This document shows, in pieces, positions 52,724 to 63,985 of a stretch of 64,000 nt of DNA. A program made the position numbers and the translations under genes. How positions within the stretch are numbered: position 1 is the stretch's first letter; each line of letters begins with the position of its first letter. This stretch comes from an uncultured Eubacteriales bacterium. Lineage in GTDB: Bacteria > Bacillota > Clostridia > Lachnospirales > Lachnospiraceae. The DNA lies in the NCBI GenBank assembly GCA_900318405.1, contig ONKP01000001.1:54269-118268 (forward strand), in the 5' to 3' direction. The notes below the pieces were generated by a model. The model had not been told where the DNA came from. It made no database searches and saw nothing but the letters and a program-made list of their open reading frames with translations.

Positions 52724-54064
52724 TCACGCTTTCTTCTTTGCCTGTGCCTGTTTCTTCTTGTTCGCGAGAACCGTCTGCCGCATCATGTTGATCTCGGCAG
52801 CCAGAGGACGCTTCGCAGGACACTGATAACTGCAGGAACCGCAGTTCACACATTCCAGTCCGTAATAAGCCTCAAAGGATTCCGCATCACCGTGCTCCGC
52901 AAAATCCGCCAGCTTACACGGCATCAGCCTTGCCGGACAGCCGTGCAGGCAGCGGCCGCAGCTGATGCATGCCGTTTCCTTTGCCTCTGCGACCTGATCC
53001 TTCAGGAATGCCGTAATGGCGCCGGAGGTCTTGGTAACCGGCACGTTCAGATCAAACAGGGCGAATCCCATCATCGGTCCGCCGGAGATCATTTTTTCCG
53101 GCTGCTGTTTGAAACCGCCGGCCTGATCCACGATCTCCTGATAGCTCATGCCCACGGGCACAAGGAAGTTGCCGGGCTGCTTCACGGCATCGCCCGACAG
53201 CGTAAATACACGGTCGATCAGCGGTTTACCGAGCTTCACGGCATCATAAACAGCCATGACCGTACCGACGTTATCCACAACGCAGCCGGCATCCGCCGGG
53301 AGCATCTTCGAATTCACGGTCCGCCCGGTAATGGCATTGATCAGGCACCGCTCGGCGCCTTCCGGATATTTGGTCTTCAGAACGGCAACGCTCATGTTTG
53401 CATGGCCCTGAACGGCCTTCTTCATGATCTCGATTGCCTTCGGTTTGTTGTTTTCAATGCAGATGACACCTTTGCATTTGGCATCAAACAGCTTCAGGAT
53501 GATGGCAAGACCACCGACGATCTTCTCAGGCTGTTCGAGCATGCAGCGGTAATCGGATGTGAGATACGGCTCGCACTCGGAACCGTTCACAAGGATGTGA
53601 TCCACGACAGACGGATCCTTCGGTGCCAGCTTGACAGCTGTCGGGAAGCCTGCGCCTCCCATACCAACGACACCTGCCTCGCGGATCTTTGCGAGGATCT
53701 CATCTCTCGAAAGTTTGTCAGGATCGCCCGCTTCATAAGTGACAGACTCATACTTGTCATCATTTTCCACAATAATGGCATCGACGAGTCCTCCGGTCGC
53801 ATTCTTCCTCTTTTCGATTCCCGTGACAGTGCCGGAAACGGATGCGTAGACCGGTGCCGAAACAAAGCCGCCTGCGTCGGCGATCTTCTGTCCGGCCAGT
53901 ACATGATCTCCCTTGGCTACACAGGCCTTTGCCGGTGCGCCAATGTGCTGTGACAGCAGATAGACTAACTCTTTACCGGGCTTCAGTTCTCTGACCGCCT
54001 GATCCATGGCCAGTTCCTTTCCTTCATACGGATGAACGCCGCCCTTAAAGGTAAACAACCCCAT
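52724..54064 (-). CDS. rnfC: RnfC, NADH-binding subunit of the Rnf complex
   Basis: Peripheral subunit that passes electrons to NAD+ via FMN. 446 residues: N-terminal FTFKGGVHPYEGK, the nucleotide-binding GVVGMGGAGFPTAVKL near 132, and two ferredoxin motifs near 366-376 (CISCGRCLHGC) and 405-415 (CVNCGSCSYQC), ending in a Lys/Ala tail. First gene of the operon. AAGGAGGAG lies upstream and a TATAAT box about 40 bases before the start. Confidence 0.96.
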   Translation of the reverse strand: MGLFTFKGGVHPYEGKELAMDQAVRELKPGKELVYLLSQHIGAPAKACVAKGDHVLAGQKIADAGGFVSAPVYASVSGTVTGIEKRKNATGGLVDAIIVENDDKYESVTYEAGDPDKLSRDEILAKIREAGVVGMGGAGFPTAVKLAPKDPSVVDHILVNGSECEPYLTSDYRCMLEQPEKIVGGLAIILKLFDAKCKGVICIENNKPKAIEIMKKAVQGHANMSVAVLKTKYPEGAERCLINAITGRTVNSKMLPADAGCVVDNVGTVMAVYDAVKLGKPLIDRVFTLSGDAVKQPGNFLVPVGMSYQEIVDQAGGFKQQPEKMISGGPMMGFALFDLNVPVTKTSGAITAFLKDQVAEAKETACISCGRCLHGCPARLMPCKLADFAEHGDAESFEAYYGLECVNCGSCSYQCPAKRPLAAEINMMRQTVLANKKKQAQAKKKA

Positions 54065-54102
54065 CTCCTGCTCCTCCTTCCTGTGATTTTCACACTGTGC
54101 TT

Positions 54103-54108
54103 ATTATA
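54103..54108 (-). promoter_or_regulatory. -10 box of the rnf operon promoter
   Basis: A perfect TATAAT about 40 bases before rnfC on the minus strand. No good -35 was found at the normal spacing, which could mean activator dependence. Confidence 0.55.
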
Positions 54109-54173
54109 ATACATTCAACAAAATAAGGCATCTATTTCCTGATTTTTTGTGCTCATTTACAGATTTTGTATAG

Positions 54174-54204
54174 AAAAGGCTGCCGCTTTCGCGACAGCCT
54201 TTTC
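54174..54204 (-). terminator. Terminator of the V-type ATPase operon
   Basis: AAGGCTG-t-CGC and GCG-g-CAGCCTT form a 10-bp stem with one mismatch and a GAAA loop, followed by TTCT. It lies 16 bases after the ntpD stop and directly before the rnf promoter. Confidence 0.88.
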
Positions 54205-54219
54205 TGCAATGTTTTCTGC

Positions 54220-54891
54220 TCATGCGCCTGCGGCCGCTCTCTCATCGTAGTGATGAGCGTCGTTAAGCACCATGTCTTTCACCTTCATCAGCCGGACCTG
54301 CGTACTTCTCTCGTTCTCATCCAGTTTCATCGTAATGTACCGGATGCCCTCCTGCGTCTCCGGGATGATCACGTGCTCCAGGGCGTTAACCCTTCGCCTC
54401 GTTTTCTCGATCTCGGCGGCCATCATCTGACAGGATTTCTCAACCTCCGCCAGATGGATCATATCCGGGAGAATATCGGAAAGGGACTGTACCGCGCCGT
54501 CCAGATCAGCCGACGTATACGCAAAGCCATAGGAAAAAATATCGTTCCTGTCAGCCGTTCTCGTCGTGTAGTCGTATACCGGAATGTCCACACTCATCAC
54601 ATTTCGCGTGGAAGTCTTCAGATATACCTCCTGCTTCGGTGTGAGAAGCGCTGTCTTCAGTGTTTCCTCCGACATGCCTGCTCTGGCGAGGACAAAATTC
54701 CTGTTGGCATCGCGGATGCCCTTTTCCACTTTTTTACGCAAATCCATATTTTCGCGGACGAGGTCGAGATATTCTCTCATGAGCTCGTCACGCTTATCCT
54801 TGAGAAGGCGATGGCCCCTGACGGCTGTGACCAGCTTCTTCTTCAGTCTGGTCAGCTCCATTCGGGTGGGATTCACCTGTGTTGATGCCAT
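54220..54891 (-). CDS. ntpD: V-type ATPase subunit D (central stalk)
   Basis: A coiled-coil rotor-axle subunit, 223 residues, starting MASTQVNPTRMELTRLKKKL with the family motif GHRLLKDKRDEL and the C-terminal helix AAEIEKTRRRVNALEHVIIPE. Last gene of the operon, 24 bases after ntpB and followed by a terminator. Confidence 0.97.
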   Translation of the reverse strand: MASTQVNPTRMELTRLKKKLVTAVRGHRLLKDKRDELMREYLDLVRENMDLRKKVEKGIRDANRNFVLARAGMSEETLKTALLTPKQEVYLKTSTRNVMSVDIPVYDYTTRTADRNDIFSYGFAYTSADLDGAVQSLSDILPDMIHLAEVEKSCQMMAAEIEKTRRRVNALEHVIIPETQEGIRYITMKLDENERSTQVRLMKVKDMVLNDAHHYDERAAAGA

Positions 54892-54915
54892 CTGCTGTCA
54901 ACCTCCCTGTGAAAA

Positions 54916-56289
54916 TTATTTCTTATCGTAATAAAGATCAAGCATCTTATCCGGGATTCGTTTCAGCTCTTCACGCGGCAGCATCCGCAGAAGCTCCCAG
55001 CCGATATCCAGCGTCTCCTCGATGCTCCGGTCGGTATCATAGCCCTGGTTGACGTACTTCTTCTCGAATTCATCCGCGAACTTTGCATAGAGCAGATCGA
55101 TATCCGTGAGGGCTGCCTCGCCGAGGATGGTCATGAGTTCCTTCGCATCCTTGCCTCGTGCATAAGCGGCAAACAGCTGGTTCATCGTCGCCGCATGGTC
55201 CTCTCTCGTCTTGCCTTCGCCGATACCCTTATCCTTCAGACGGGACAGAGATGGCAATACATCGATCGGCGGTGTGATGCCCTTGCGGTACAGCTCACGG
55301 CTCAGAATGATCTGGCCCTCCGTTATGTAACCTGTCAGGTCGGGGATCGGGTGTGTCTTATCATCCTCAGGCATGGTCAGGATCGGGATCAGCGTGATCG
55401 AACCCTTCTTGCCCTTCTGACGTCCTGCGCGTTCATACAGCTGCGCGAGGTCCGTATACATGTAGCCGGGATAGCCACGGCGTCCGGGAACTTCCTTACG
55501 GGCCGCGGATACCTCACGGAGCGAATCCGCATAGTTCGTGATATCGGTCAGGATAACCAGAACGTGCATATCCTTCTCAAATGCCAGATACTCGGCTGCG
55601 GTGAGTGCCATACGCGGTGTGGAGATACGCTCTACAGCGGGGTCATTCGCGAGGTTCAGGAAGAGGACCGTACGGTCGATGGATCCGGAATCGATGAACG
55701 ACTGCTGGAAGAAGTGTGCCTCCTCAAAGGTAATGCCCATGGCTGCAAAAACAACAGCAAACGGTTCATCGGTGCCGCGCACCTTTGCCTGACGCGCGAT
55801 CTGCGCTGCGAGCTGTGCGTGCGGAAGACCGGAAGCCGAGAAGATCGGGAGCTTCTGTCCACGAACCAGTGTATTCAGTCCGTCGATGGCCGATACGCCG
55901 GTCTCAATGAACTCTGACGGATACGCTCTCGCCGCCGGGTTCATCGGGAGTCCGTTGATATCGCGGCGCTCTTCAGGAAGGATATCCGGCCCGCCGTCGA
56001 TCGTACGGCCGAGACCATCAAAGGTACGTCCCAGCATATCCTCTGATACGCCGAGCTCCATGGCTCTTCCGAGAAAACGCACCTTGCTGTTGGAGAGGTT
56101 GATACCCGTTGAGTTTTCGAACAGCTGAACGAGAACATTGGTGCCATCGATCTCCAGCACACGGCATTTTCTCGTCTCGCCGTTGGCCAGCTCGATCTCA
56201 CCCATCTCGTTGTATGTGACACCCTCCACGCCTCGCACAAGCATCAGAGGGCCAGTGACTTCCTGTATGGTTCTGTATTCCTTCGGCAT
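54916..56289 (-). CDS. ntpB: V-type ATPase subunit B (non-catalytic)
   Basis: Non-catalytic nucleotide-site subunit of the V1 head, 457 residues. [15 protein letters not shown] follows AAGGAGG; a longer frame from 56337 is not used. It has the family segments [37 protein letters not shown] (no Walker A lysine, as expected), and [24 protein letters not shown]. Only four bases separate it from ntpA. Confidence 0.97.
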   Translation of the reverse strand: MPKEYRTIQEVTGPLMLVRGVEGVTYNEMGEIELANGETRKCRVLEIDGTNVLVQLFENSTGINLSNSKVRFLGRAMELGVSEDMLGRTFDGLGRTIDGGPDILPEERRDINGLPMNPAARAYPSEFIETGVSAIDGLNTLVRGQKLPIFSASGLPHAQLAAQIARQAKVRGTDEPFAVVFAAMGITFEEAHFFQQSFIDSGSIDRTVLFLNLANDPAVERISTPRMALTAAEYLAFEKDMHVLVILTDITNYADSLREVSAARKEVPGRRGYPGYMYTDLAQLYERAGRQKGKKGSITLIPILTMPEDDKTHPIPDLTGYITEGQIILSRELYRKGITPPIDVLPSLSRLKDKGIGEGKTREDHAATMNQLFAAYARGKDAKELMTILGEAALTDIDLLYAKFADEFEKKYVNQGYDTDRSIEETLDIGWELLRMLPREELKRIPDKMLDLYYDKK

Positions 56290-56293
56290 ACGA

Positions 56294-58057
56294 TCAGTCC
56301 TCCTTTCCCAAGCCTGCGATCTCCAGCTGGAGCGCATCTATAACCGCCTTGTATTCCGTGTCAATATCATCCTCGTGTACATATTTGAAACGGCCGATCC
56401 TCTCGCGGACCTTCAGCTTCACGAGATCATTGATCGATGCGCCGTCTTTCAGTGCTGCGCTGCCCTGCTCATAATATGCATACACGAGTTTCATCATGTA
56501 ATACTGCTTTTTCAGAGAAGTATAGGTATCGATCTCATCGAAAGAGTTCTGATGCAGGAAGTCCTCACGAATCGAGCGGGATGCTTCCATCTTCAGACGA
56601 TCCTGCGGTGAAAGTGCATCCATGCCGACCATTTTCACGATCTCATTCAGGGATGCCTCATCCTGCAGCAGGCTCATCAGGTTCTGTCTTGTCGCCATCC
56701 AGTCGCTGGCCACATGCGCATCAAACCATTTGCCGAGCGTATCCAGATAGAGGCTGTAACTGGTCAGCCAGTTGATCGCCGGGAAGTGACGCTGGTAAGC
56801 GAGATCCGCATCCAGCGCCCAGAATACCTTGACGATACGAAGGGTTGCCTGCGATACCGGCTCGGAGATATCACCGCCGGGCGGCGATACGGCACCGATG
56901 GCGGAGAGCATGCCCTCTCTTCCGTCCTTTCCGAGAGCGACCACATGGCCGGCGCGCTCATAGAACTGTGCCAGACGGGAACCCAGGTAAGCGGGATAAC
57001 CTTCCTCACCGGGCATCTCCTCCAGACGGCCGGACATCTCTCGAAGAGCCTCAGCCCATCGGGATGTGGAGTCAGCCATCAGCGCAACGGAATAACCCAT
57101 ATCACGGAAATACTCGGCGATCGTGATACCTGTGTAAATGGATGCCTCACGGGCAGCCACAGGCATATCCGATGTATTCGCGATGAGGATGGTTCTCTTC
57201 ATCAGAGACTCTCCGGTTCTCGGATCCTTCAGTTCCGGGAACTCATTCAGTACATCCGTCATCTCATTGCCACGCTCGCCGCAGCCGATGTAAACCACGA
57301 CATCTGCGTCAGCCCACTTGGCCAGCTGGTGCTGCGTAACGGTCTTTCCTGAACCGAAGGGTCCCGGGATAGCTGCCACGCCGCCCTTGGCAATCGGGAA
57401 AAATGCATCGATAACTCTCTGTCCAGTGATGAGCGGTGTCTCCGGCGAAAGCTTCTTCGCGTACGGACGTTCTTTGCGGACCGGCCACTTCTGGAGCATC
57501 GTCAGCTCCCTGTCGCCCTTCTCTGTCTCGACCACGGCGATCGTCTCATCGATATTGAACGATCCGGACATGATCGATTTTATTTTTCCCGTCACCCCGA
57601 CGGGAACCATGATCTTCTGTGTAACGACAGGCGTCTCCTCGACGGTACCCAGGATATCTCCCGGTCCTACTTCCTCGCCGACGGAAGCTGTCGCCTTGAA
57701 ATCCCATTTCTTCTCATGATCCAGTGCCGGCACCTCAACACCTCTCGAGAGGTTGTTGCTGTGCGTGATCTCCATGATCTTGTTCAGCGGACGCTGGATA
57801 CCATCATAGATGGAACCGATGAGGCCGGGTCCGAGTTCTACGGAGAGCGGAGCATTGGTCGACTCGACGGGTTCGCCGGGCCCGAGTCCCTCTGTCTCCT
57901 CGTATACCTGAATCGAGGCCTGATCCCCGTGCATCTCGATGATCTCGCCGATGAGGCGCTCTTTGCTGACACGTACCACATCGTACATGTTTGCATCGCG
58001 CATGCCCTCGGCTACGACCAGCGGTCCTGCAATTTTCTTAATTGTTCCTGTGCTCAT
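56294..58057 (-). CDS. ntpA: V-type ATPase catalytic subunit A
   Basis: Catalytic subunit, 587 residues. The P-loop GPFGSGKT is at 232-239, the non-homologous insert typical of V/A-type A subunits lies around 110-190, and the catalytic glutamate region GCGERGNEM follows. The first ATG has GGGGG upstream. A 159-bp palindromic element lies between this gene and ntpG upstream, without interrupting either. Confidence 0.98.
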   Translation of the reverse strand: MSTGTIKKIAGPLVVAEGMRDANMYDVVRVSKERLIGEIIEMHGDQASIQVYEETEGLGPGEPVESTNAPLSVELGPGLIGSIYDGIQRPLNKIMEITHSNNLSRGVEVPALDHEKKWDFKATASVGEEVGPGDILGTVEETPVVTQKIMVPVGVTGKIKSIMSGSFNIDETIAVVETEKGDRELTMLQKWPVRKERPYAKKLSPETPLITGQRVIDAFFPIAKGGVAAIPGPFGSGKTVTQHQLAKWADADVVVYIGCGERGNEMTDVLNEFPELKDPRTGESLMKRTILIANTSDMPVAAREASIYTGITIAEYFRDMGYSVALMADSTSRWAEALREMSGRLEEMPGEEGYPAYLGSRLAQFYERAGHVVALGKDGREGMLSAIGAVSPPGGDISEPVSQATLRIVKVFWALDADLAYQRHFPAINWLTSYSLYLDTLGKWFDAHVASDWMATRQNLMSLLQDEASLNEIVKMVGMDALSPQDRLKMEASRSIREDFLHQNSFDEIDTYTSLKKQYYMMKLVYAYYEQGSAALKDGASINDLVKLKVRERIGRFKYVHEDDIDTEYKAVIDALQLEIAGLGKED

Positions 58058-58088
58058 TCTAAGCCCCCATGACTTTGATTCTATGCTG

Positions 58089-58247
58089 TATTTGAATAAG
58101 TCTACGCGACGTTCGCCTCACCGTATCACGCTTCGCGTGTACGGATGCGGCTCACTGCCCGCGTATGTCGCCGCAAAGCCATAGCCGTCCTTGCACGCCC
58201 TTCGGGTGTGCAGTCCGCCTCTGGCATGCGACGGACTTATTCAAATA
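58089..58247. repeat. Dispersed palindromic element, copy B, with 14-bp terminal inverted repeats
   Basis: The ends TATTTGAATAAGTC (58089-58102) and GACTTATTCAAATA (58234-58247) are perfect inverted repeats. Inside are hairpins with TTC triloops (ATCACGC-TTC-GCGTG; GCACgCCC-TTC-GGGtGTGC) and modules shared with copies A, C and D. The right end overlaps the last codons of ntpG and provides its stop codon. Confidence 0.9.
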
Positions 58248-58557
58248 GGATGTCACTTCCGACTGCCTGTTCCACCGTCTTCTTCACACCCTCGATACCC
58301 GCGCCGGTATTGCCGTGGACGCCGGGGATGAGGATGATGGCGGGTGACTGCCTCTCGCGGTATTTTGCGATCTCCTTCGGAAGCAGTGCGGCTGTCTCTT
58401 CGGTGATATAGATGATACCGAAATCATTTTCCGCCAGATTGCGGAGAATGGCCGATGCTTTTTCCGCATCCTGTCCTTCTATCGGAAAGATCGACAGCCC
58501 AAGTGCGGAAAAACCGTAGATGCTGTCATAATCTCCCATAACCGCTATCTTAACCAT
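58237..58557 (-). CDS. ntpG: V-type ATPase subunit F (central stalk)
   Basis: Small Rossmann-like rotor subunit of 106 residues (MVKIAVMGDYDSIYGFSALG, IIYITEETAALL). It corresponds to the product called NtpG in the Enterococcus naming. Its final residues (LFE) and TAA stop lie within the terminal inverted repeat of the mobile-like element at 58089-58247, so the C-terminus may have been altered by insertion. It overlaps ntpC by eight bases. Confidence 0.94.
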   Translation of the reverse strand: MVKIAVMGDYDSIYGFSALGLSIFPIEGQDAEKASAILRNLAENDFGIIYITEETAALLPKEIAKYRERQSPAIILIPGVHGNTGAGIEGVKKTVEQAVGSDILFE

Positions 58558-59521
58558 ACATCTTCCTTACCCTTTCGAGGATGTCATCCTCTGTGAAGCC
58601 ATTGGCAATAGCCGTGAGGATGATCCTGACTGTTCTGATCTCGTTCTCGCGCGCGAGGTAGAAGGCTACGACCGGATCAGCGGATACGCTGTTTGTCTTC
58701 TGCGGCATGATCGTATCGATCACCCGGTTATCGCACCACCGCTCAAAAGCGGAAGGCGAATCCTTCATGGCCTCTGCGGCCTCGGCAAATCCATGGCCCT
58801 CCAGATATTCCATCAGAGAAGCCTCGTCCTTTGCCGCTGCCTCCGCCATCGCACGTACGTTCAGCTGTTGACAGGGCGCCAGTGCTTCCTTCAGGAAGCT
58901 CTGATCCTTGCCTGTCCGCTGCGCGCGCACGGCGATCTTGATATCCGTGACTGCCGTCGTCGATTCCTCATACTCGCGGAGCAGCGCGCTCCCGGATTTC
59001 CGTCCGGCTCTGATGCTGGCATCGAGGCACGCACGGTCGATGATCACATCGCATCGCTGCCCGTCCTGATTCGTCAGCATCACGTCAAAGGCTCTGGCCG
59101 CTGCTTCCTGCATATGCTCCGGAAGTGCCTTCCAGTCCTTTTCGGCGACGATCCTTCGCATTTCCTTCTCGCCGTAGCCATCCACTGCATAATACAGATG
59201 ATCCGGCGTGTCACTGGATATATTTTCCTTGATGGCTGCCTTCAGATTATGATAAAGCTGCGGGTAGGCCAGGACATCGAAGATCTTCGGATCGACTTTC
59301 AGCTCCTTCATCAGAGCCGCCGTCTTCGCCTCTTCGTCCGCCAGCATGTCATCTCCGGTCTGGTCTGTCTCTCCGTTTCCCCAGCCTCTGTCTGACAGAA
59401 AAGCCAGGACCTCCCTTACGCTCTTCATAGCCGCCATCGAACGCACATCTGCGTCGCTGAGAAGCGACTTCTCTTTCACCCGGATCCTCGCGACCGCATA
59501 AATATATTGTGTATCACTCAT
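58550..59521 (-). CDS. ntpC: V-type ATPase subunit C (socket between rotor and axle)
   Basis: Largely helical protein of 323 residues that joins the central stalk to the membrane rotor. Starts MSDTQYIYAVARIRVKEKSLL; contains the family segment SVREVLAFLSDRGWG and ends ENEIRTVRIILTAIANGFTEDDIL. Overlaps ntpG by eight bases and follows ntpE by 24. Confidence 0.94.
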   Translation of the reverse strand: MSDTQYIYAVARIRVKEKSLLSDADVRSMAAMKSVREVLAFLSDRGWGNGETDQTGDDMLADEEAKTAALMKELKVDPKIFDVLAYPQLYHNLKAAIKENISSDTPDHLYYAVDGYGEKEMRRIVAEKDWKALPEHMQEAAARAFDVMLTNQDGQRCDVIIDRACLDASIRAGRKSGSALLREYEESTTAVTDIKIAVRAQRTGKDQSFLKEALAPCQQLNVRAMAEAAAKDEASLMEYLEGHGFAEAAEAMKDSPSAFERWCDNRVIDTIMPQKTNSVSADPVVAFYLARENEIRTVRIILTAIANGFTEDDILERVRKMYG

Positions 59522-59545
59522 ATGCGTAATCTCCTTAAGGTCCGG

Positions 59546-60136
59546 TCAGAAAAGTGACCTGTGCACTTCGTCCTGCAGTTCCTCCTGTTTTGCGGAAAAC
59601 AGAGCGCGGAGCGAACAGTTTTCCTCGATTCCTCCGTAGCGGAGAATAAAACCGTTCTCCACATCCGCTCTTTCGTCCGATACCTTCAGGCTGCCGCCGT
59701 GTTTTACCGCGATATCCTGCAGCTTTGCCGCAAAGCCCTCCGGCAGACGCGCCGCATCCTTTGCGGTAAAGAGGATTTCGCCGTCGTCGGGCTGGACATT
59801 TTCCTCCGCCAGTTTTTCGATCATTCCGAAATACGAGGCATCATCCTGTGTATCCAGCTGATGATATGCCTGATCGAGCACCTCGCGGATCATCTCCTGT
59901 CTGGCGCCGAGGATCGCCTGCTTCCTGCGCATGCCGATCTGGGACTGTATCCTGTCGGCGTACGACGCGGCATCCTTTTCCGCCTTATCCGCCATATCGC
60001 TCTTTTTCTTCTCTGCCTCCGCTGTGGCGGCATTTCTGATGTTCTCTGCCTCAGCTTCGGCTTCGTGGATGATCTTCGCGGATTCGTTTTCTGCATCCTG
60101 CAGGATTTCTTTTGTAATTGTATCTACTCCTGCCAT
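59546..60136 (-). CDS. ntpE: V-type ATPase subunit E (peripheral stalk)
   Basis: 196 residues: a long N-terminal helix rich in Ala, Glu, Lys (residues 1-100) and a C-terminal globular domain (EILFTAKDAARLPEGF, NGFILRYGGIEENCSL). Pairs with the NtpF-type subunit to form the stator stalk. Length and layout are normal. A 108-base gap holding repeat element E separates it from ntpK. Confidence 0.93.
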   Translation of the reverse strand: MAGVDTITKEILQDAENESAKIIHEAEAEAENIRNAATAEAEKKKSDMADKAEKDAASYADRIQSQIGMRRKQAILGARQEMIREVLDQAYHQLDTQDDASYFGMIEKLAEENVQPDDGEILFTAKDAARLPEGFAAKLQDIAVKHGGSLKVSDERADVENGFILRYGGIEENCSLRALFSAKQEELQDEVHRSLF

Positions 60137-60186
60137 ATTTTTCTCCTTGTCAGCTGTTATATTCCGGCATTTTCATTGACCTGTGC

Positions 60187-60232
60187 GAACAGTGAGCCGC
60201 ATCCGCGCATGACGCAGCGGTGAGGCAGATAA
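60187..60232. repeat. Dispersed palindromic element, fragment E
   Basis: ACAGTGAGCCGCATCCG ... GCGGTGAGGC is a short, partly degraded copy of the same module as at 16500-16546. It lies in the ntpK-ntpE gap of the V-type ATPase operon. Confidence 0.6.
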
Positions 60233-60244
60233 ACCGTTCCGTGA

Positions 60245-62738
<2,494 letters not shown>

Positions 62739-62823
62739 GCAAATACCCGCTTTCTCAATCTTGCAGTCACTGAAAATATGATAATGGATCGTTATATTTC
62801 ATACCGATACCCATTGATCACAC

Positions 62824-63141
62824 TCAGCTCTGCTGCAACAGTTTCCGGATCACGCTGTCAACCGCCGCGCCTTCTTTCGGAACGCATCCGGCCTTCAGTT
62901 CTTCCGCTTCCTTCTGCATCTGCCTGTCTGCTTCCGCAAGTGAAGCTTCACCTTCCGAGCGCGCCCTGGCCATGCGTTCTTCATATTTTCTGCCGGCCTC
63001 CTGCTGCGCGTCACTTCGGATCTGATCCGCTTCAGCCCTTGCGTTTCTGAGAATGTCAGAAGCTCTGGCTTTTGCCTCTGTCACGGTCTGGTCAGCTTTC
63101 GCCTCAGCATCCTTGACAGCACGTACCGTTTCCTCGATCAC
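62824..63141 (-). CDS. ntpF: V-type ATPase peripheral-stalk subunit (G/H type, NtpF)
   Basis: A 105-residue mostly helical, Ala/Glu/Arg-rich protein (VTEAKARASDILRNARAEA, EERMARARSEGEASLAEADRQ), the coiled-coil partner of subunit E. The first gene of the operon, named ntpF in the Enterococcus order F-I-K-E-C-G-A-B-D, which this operon matches. AGGAGGG precedes the ATG. Family assignment rests on length, helix character and position. Confidence 0.85.
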   Translation of the reverse strand: MIEETVRAVKDAEAKADQTVTEAKARASDILRNARAEADQIRSDAQQEAGRKYEERMARARSEGEASLAEADRQMQKEAEELKAGCVPKEGAAVDSVIRKLLQQS

Positions 63142-63170
63142 GTACCTTTCCCTCCTGTTCTTTAAATTTA

Positions 63171-63187
63171 TGTACGCTCAGCGTACA
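63171..63187 (-). promoter_or_regulatory. Palindrome near the ntpF ribosome binding site
   Basis: TGTACGC-TCA-GCGTACA is a perfect 7-bp inverted repeat with a 3-base loop about 30 bases before the start codon of the first ATPase gene. Confidence 0.5.
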
Positions 63188-63206
63188 GAATCACGTGTAA
63201 AACATG

Positions 63207-63267
63207 CCGGGTATCTCTGCGGCCGTACCCTGTGAAAAGCCTTCCGGATATCTCTGCCGCCGTACCC
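63207..63267. repeat. 24-bp direct repeat in the ATPase operon leader
   Basis: CCGGGTATCTCTGC(G)GCCGTACCC occurs at 63207-63230 and, with two changes, at 63244-63267 (37-bp period), in the untranslated leader. Confidence 0.8.
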
Positions 63268-63280
63268 AAAACACGTCTTC

Positions 63281-63309
63281 AGTATACAAAAAAAAGCCGG
63301 AACGTTCAA
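63281..63309 (-). promoter_or_regulatory. Candidate promoter of the V-type ATPase operon
   Basis: TTGAAC, a 17-base spacer and TATACT on the minus strand. The -35 lies in the loop and descending arm of the terminator at 63288-63318 and the spacer contains its T-run. Confidence 0.65.
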
Positions 63310-63318
63310 TCGTTCCGG
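63288..63318 (-). terminator. Terminator upstream of the V-type ATPase operon
   Basis: CCGGAACG-ATTGAA-CGTTCCGG followed by C and eight T residues on the minus strand. It stops transcription arriving from the right and overlaps the ATPase promoter. Confidence 0.9.
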
Positions 63319-63435
63319 ACAAAATTTTCAGTAAATTTATACAGGAAAATGCCTTTGTGTTTCTATTTTTTAGGGAATTTCATAATAAACGCAGGCATAA
63401 CGCAGATTTTATTTATAGTTAAATTGCTTAATATA

Positions 63436-63509
63436 ACTGTATAAGTCCGTCGCATGCCAAAGGCGGACTGCACACACGCAGTGCGAAGCGGCGCGTAGAC
63501 TTATACAGT
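63436..63509. repeat. Dispersed palindromic element, copy D, 74 bp with 12-bp terminal inverted repeats
   Basis: ACTGTATAAGTC (63436-63447) and GACTTATACAGT (63498-63509) are perfect inverted repeats. The interior contains AGTCCG ... CGGACT, shared with the right end of copy B, and ACGCAGTGCG(A)AGCGGCGCG, shared with the right end of copy C. It is the smallest complete copy. Confidence 0.9.
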
Positions 63510-63529
63510 ACTGTTGCGTCAAACATGAA

Positions 63530-63818
63530 TCACTGCAGCTCGAGGATCTCGCTGCGAAGCTGCTGTCCTCTGTCTTTGAGTAAGATTTCCGCAGTCGCGG
63601 ATATATGCCATGGCAGCGGTGCTGCTGTTCAGTCCTGACAGAAACAGTACCATTTCCTGTCCTTCTCCGTAGATATCCGCCAGAAATGTAAAACAGTTGG
63701 TAAGATGTCTTCCGGTGTCCAGAATCTGGTCCTGCCGTTTTTGCTCCCGCGCGGCAAACCAGGATCGGATTCCCTCAAAGGTATTTTCCGGGTATGATAA
63801 CGTGATCAGACGCGCGAA
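63530..63818 (-). pseudogene. Decayed 3' gene fragment, unrecognised conserved protein
   Basis: On minus an open stretch reads FARLITLSYPENTFEGIRSW and continues through LTNCFTFLADIYGEGQEMVL, clearly protein-like. A stop codon directly precedes it, there is no start, and near 63595 the frame shifts before resuming as AEILLKDRGQQLRSEILELQ and a stop. It is therefore a truncated and frameshifted remnant. I do not recognise the family. Confidence 0.55.
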
Positions 63819-63944
63819 TCAACTTTTATCACGTCAGCAAAGCACCGGCGTCTGCGGATGATGGCAGGTTGGAGGTGTCTGTATCTCTGAACATCGCATC
63901 CCGGTGATAAAAAAACAGTGAATGGATGAGCCTCTGTGTTAACG
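63819..63944. other. Intergenic remnant with a repeat shared with the uvrB region
   Basis: No gene is visible. Bases 63848-63890 resemble 2003-2043 upstream of uvrB (GGCGTCTGCGG ... GGAGG..TCTGTAT), suggesting a further dispersed repeat. Confidence 0.45.
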
Positions 63945-63985
63945 CAAAAAAATAAGGGCTGCTCGATGATCGCATCGGGCAGCCC
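63945..63985 (-). terminator. Terminator of a gene beyond the right edge
   Basis: GGGCTGC-c-CGATG and CATCG-a-GCAGCCC form a 12-bp stem with one mismatch, followed by TTATTTTTTT on the minus strand. Confidence 0.88.
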
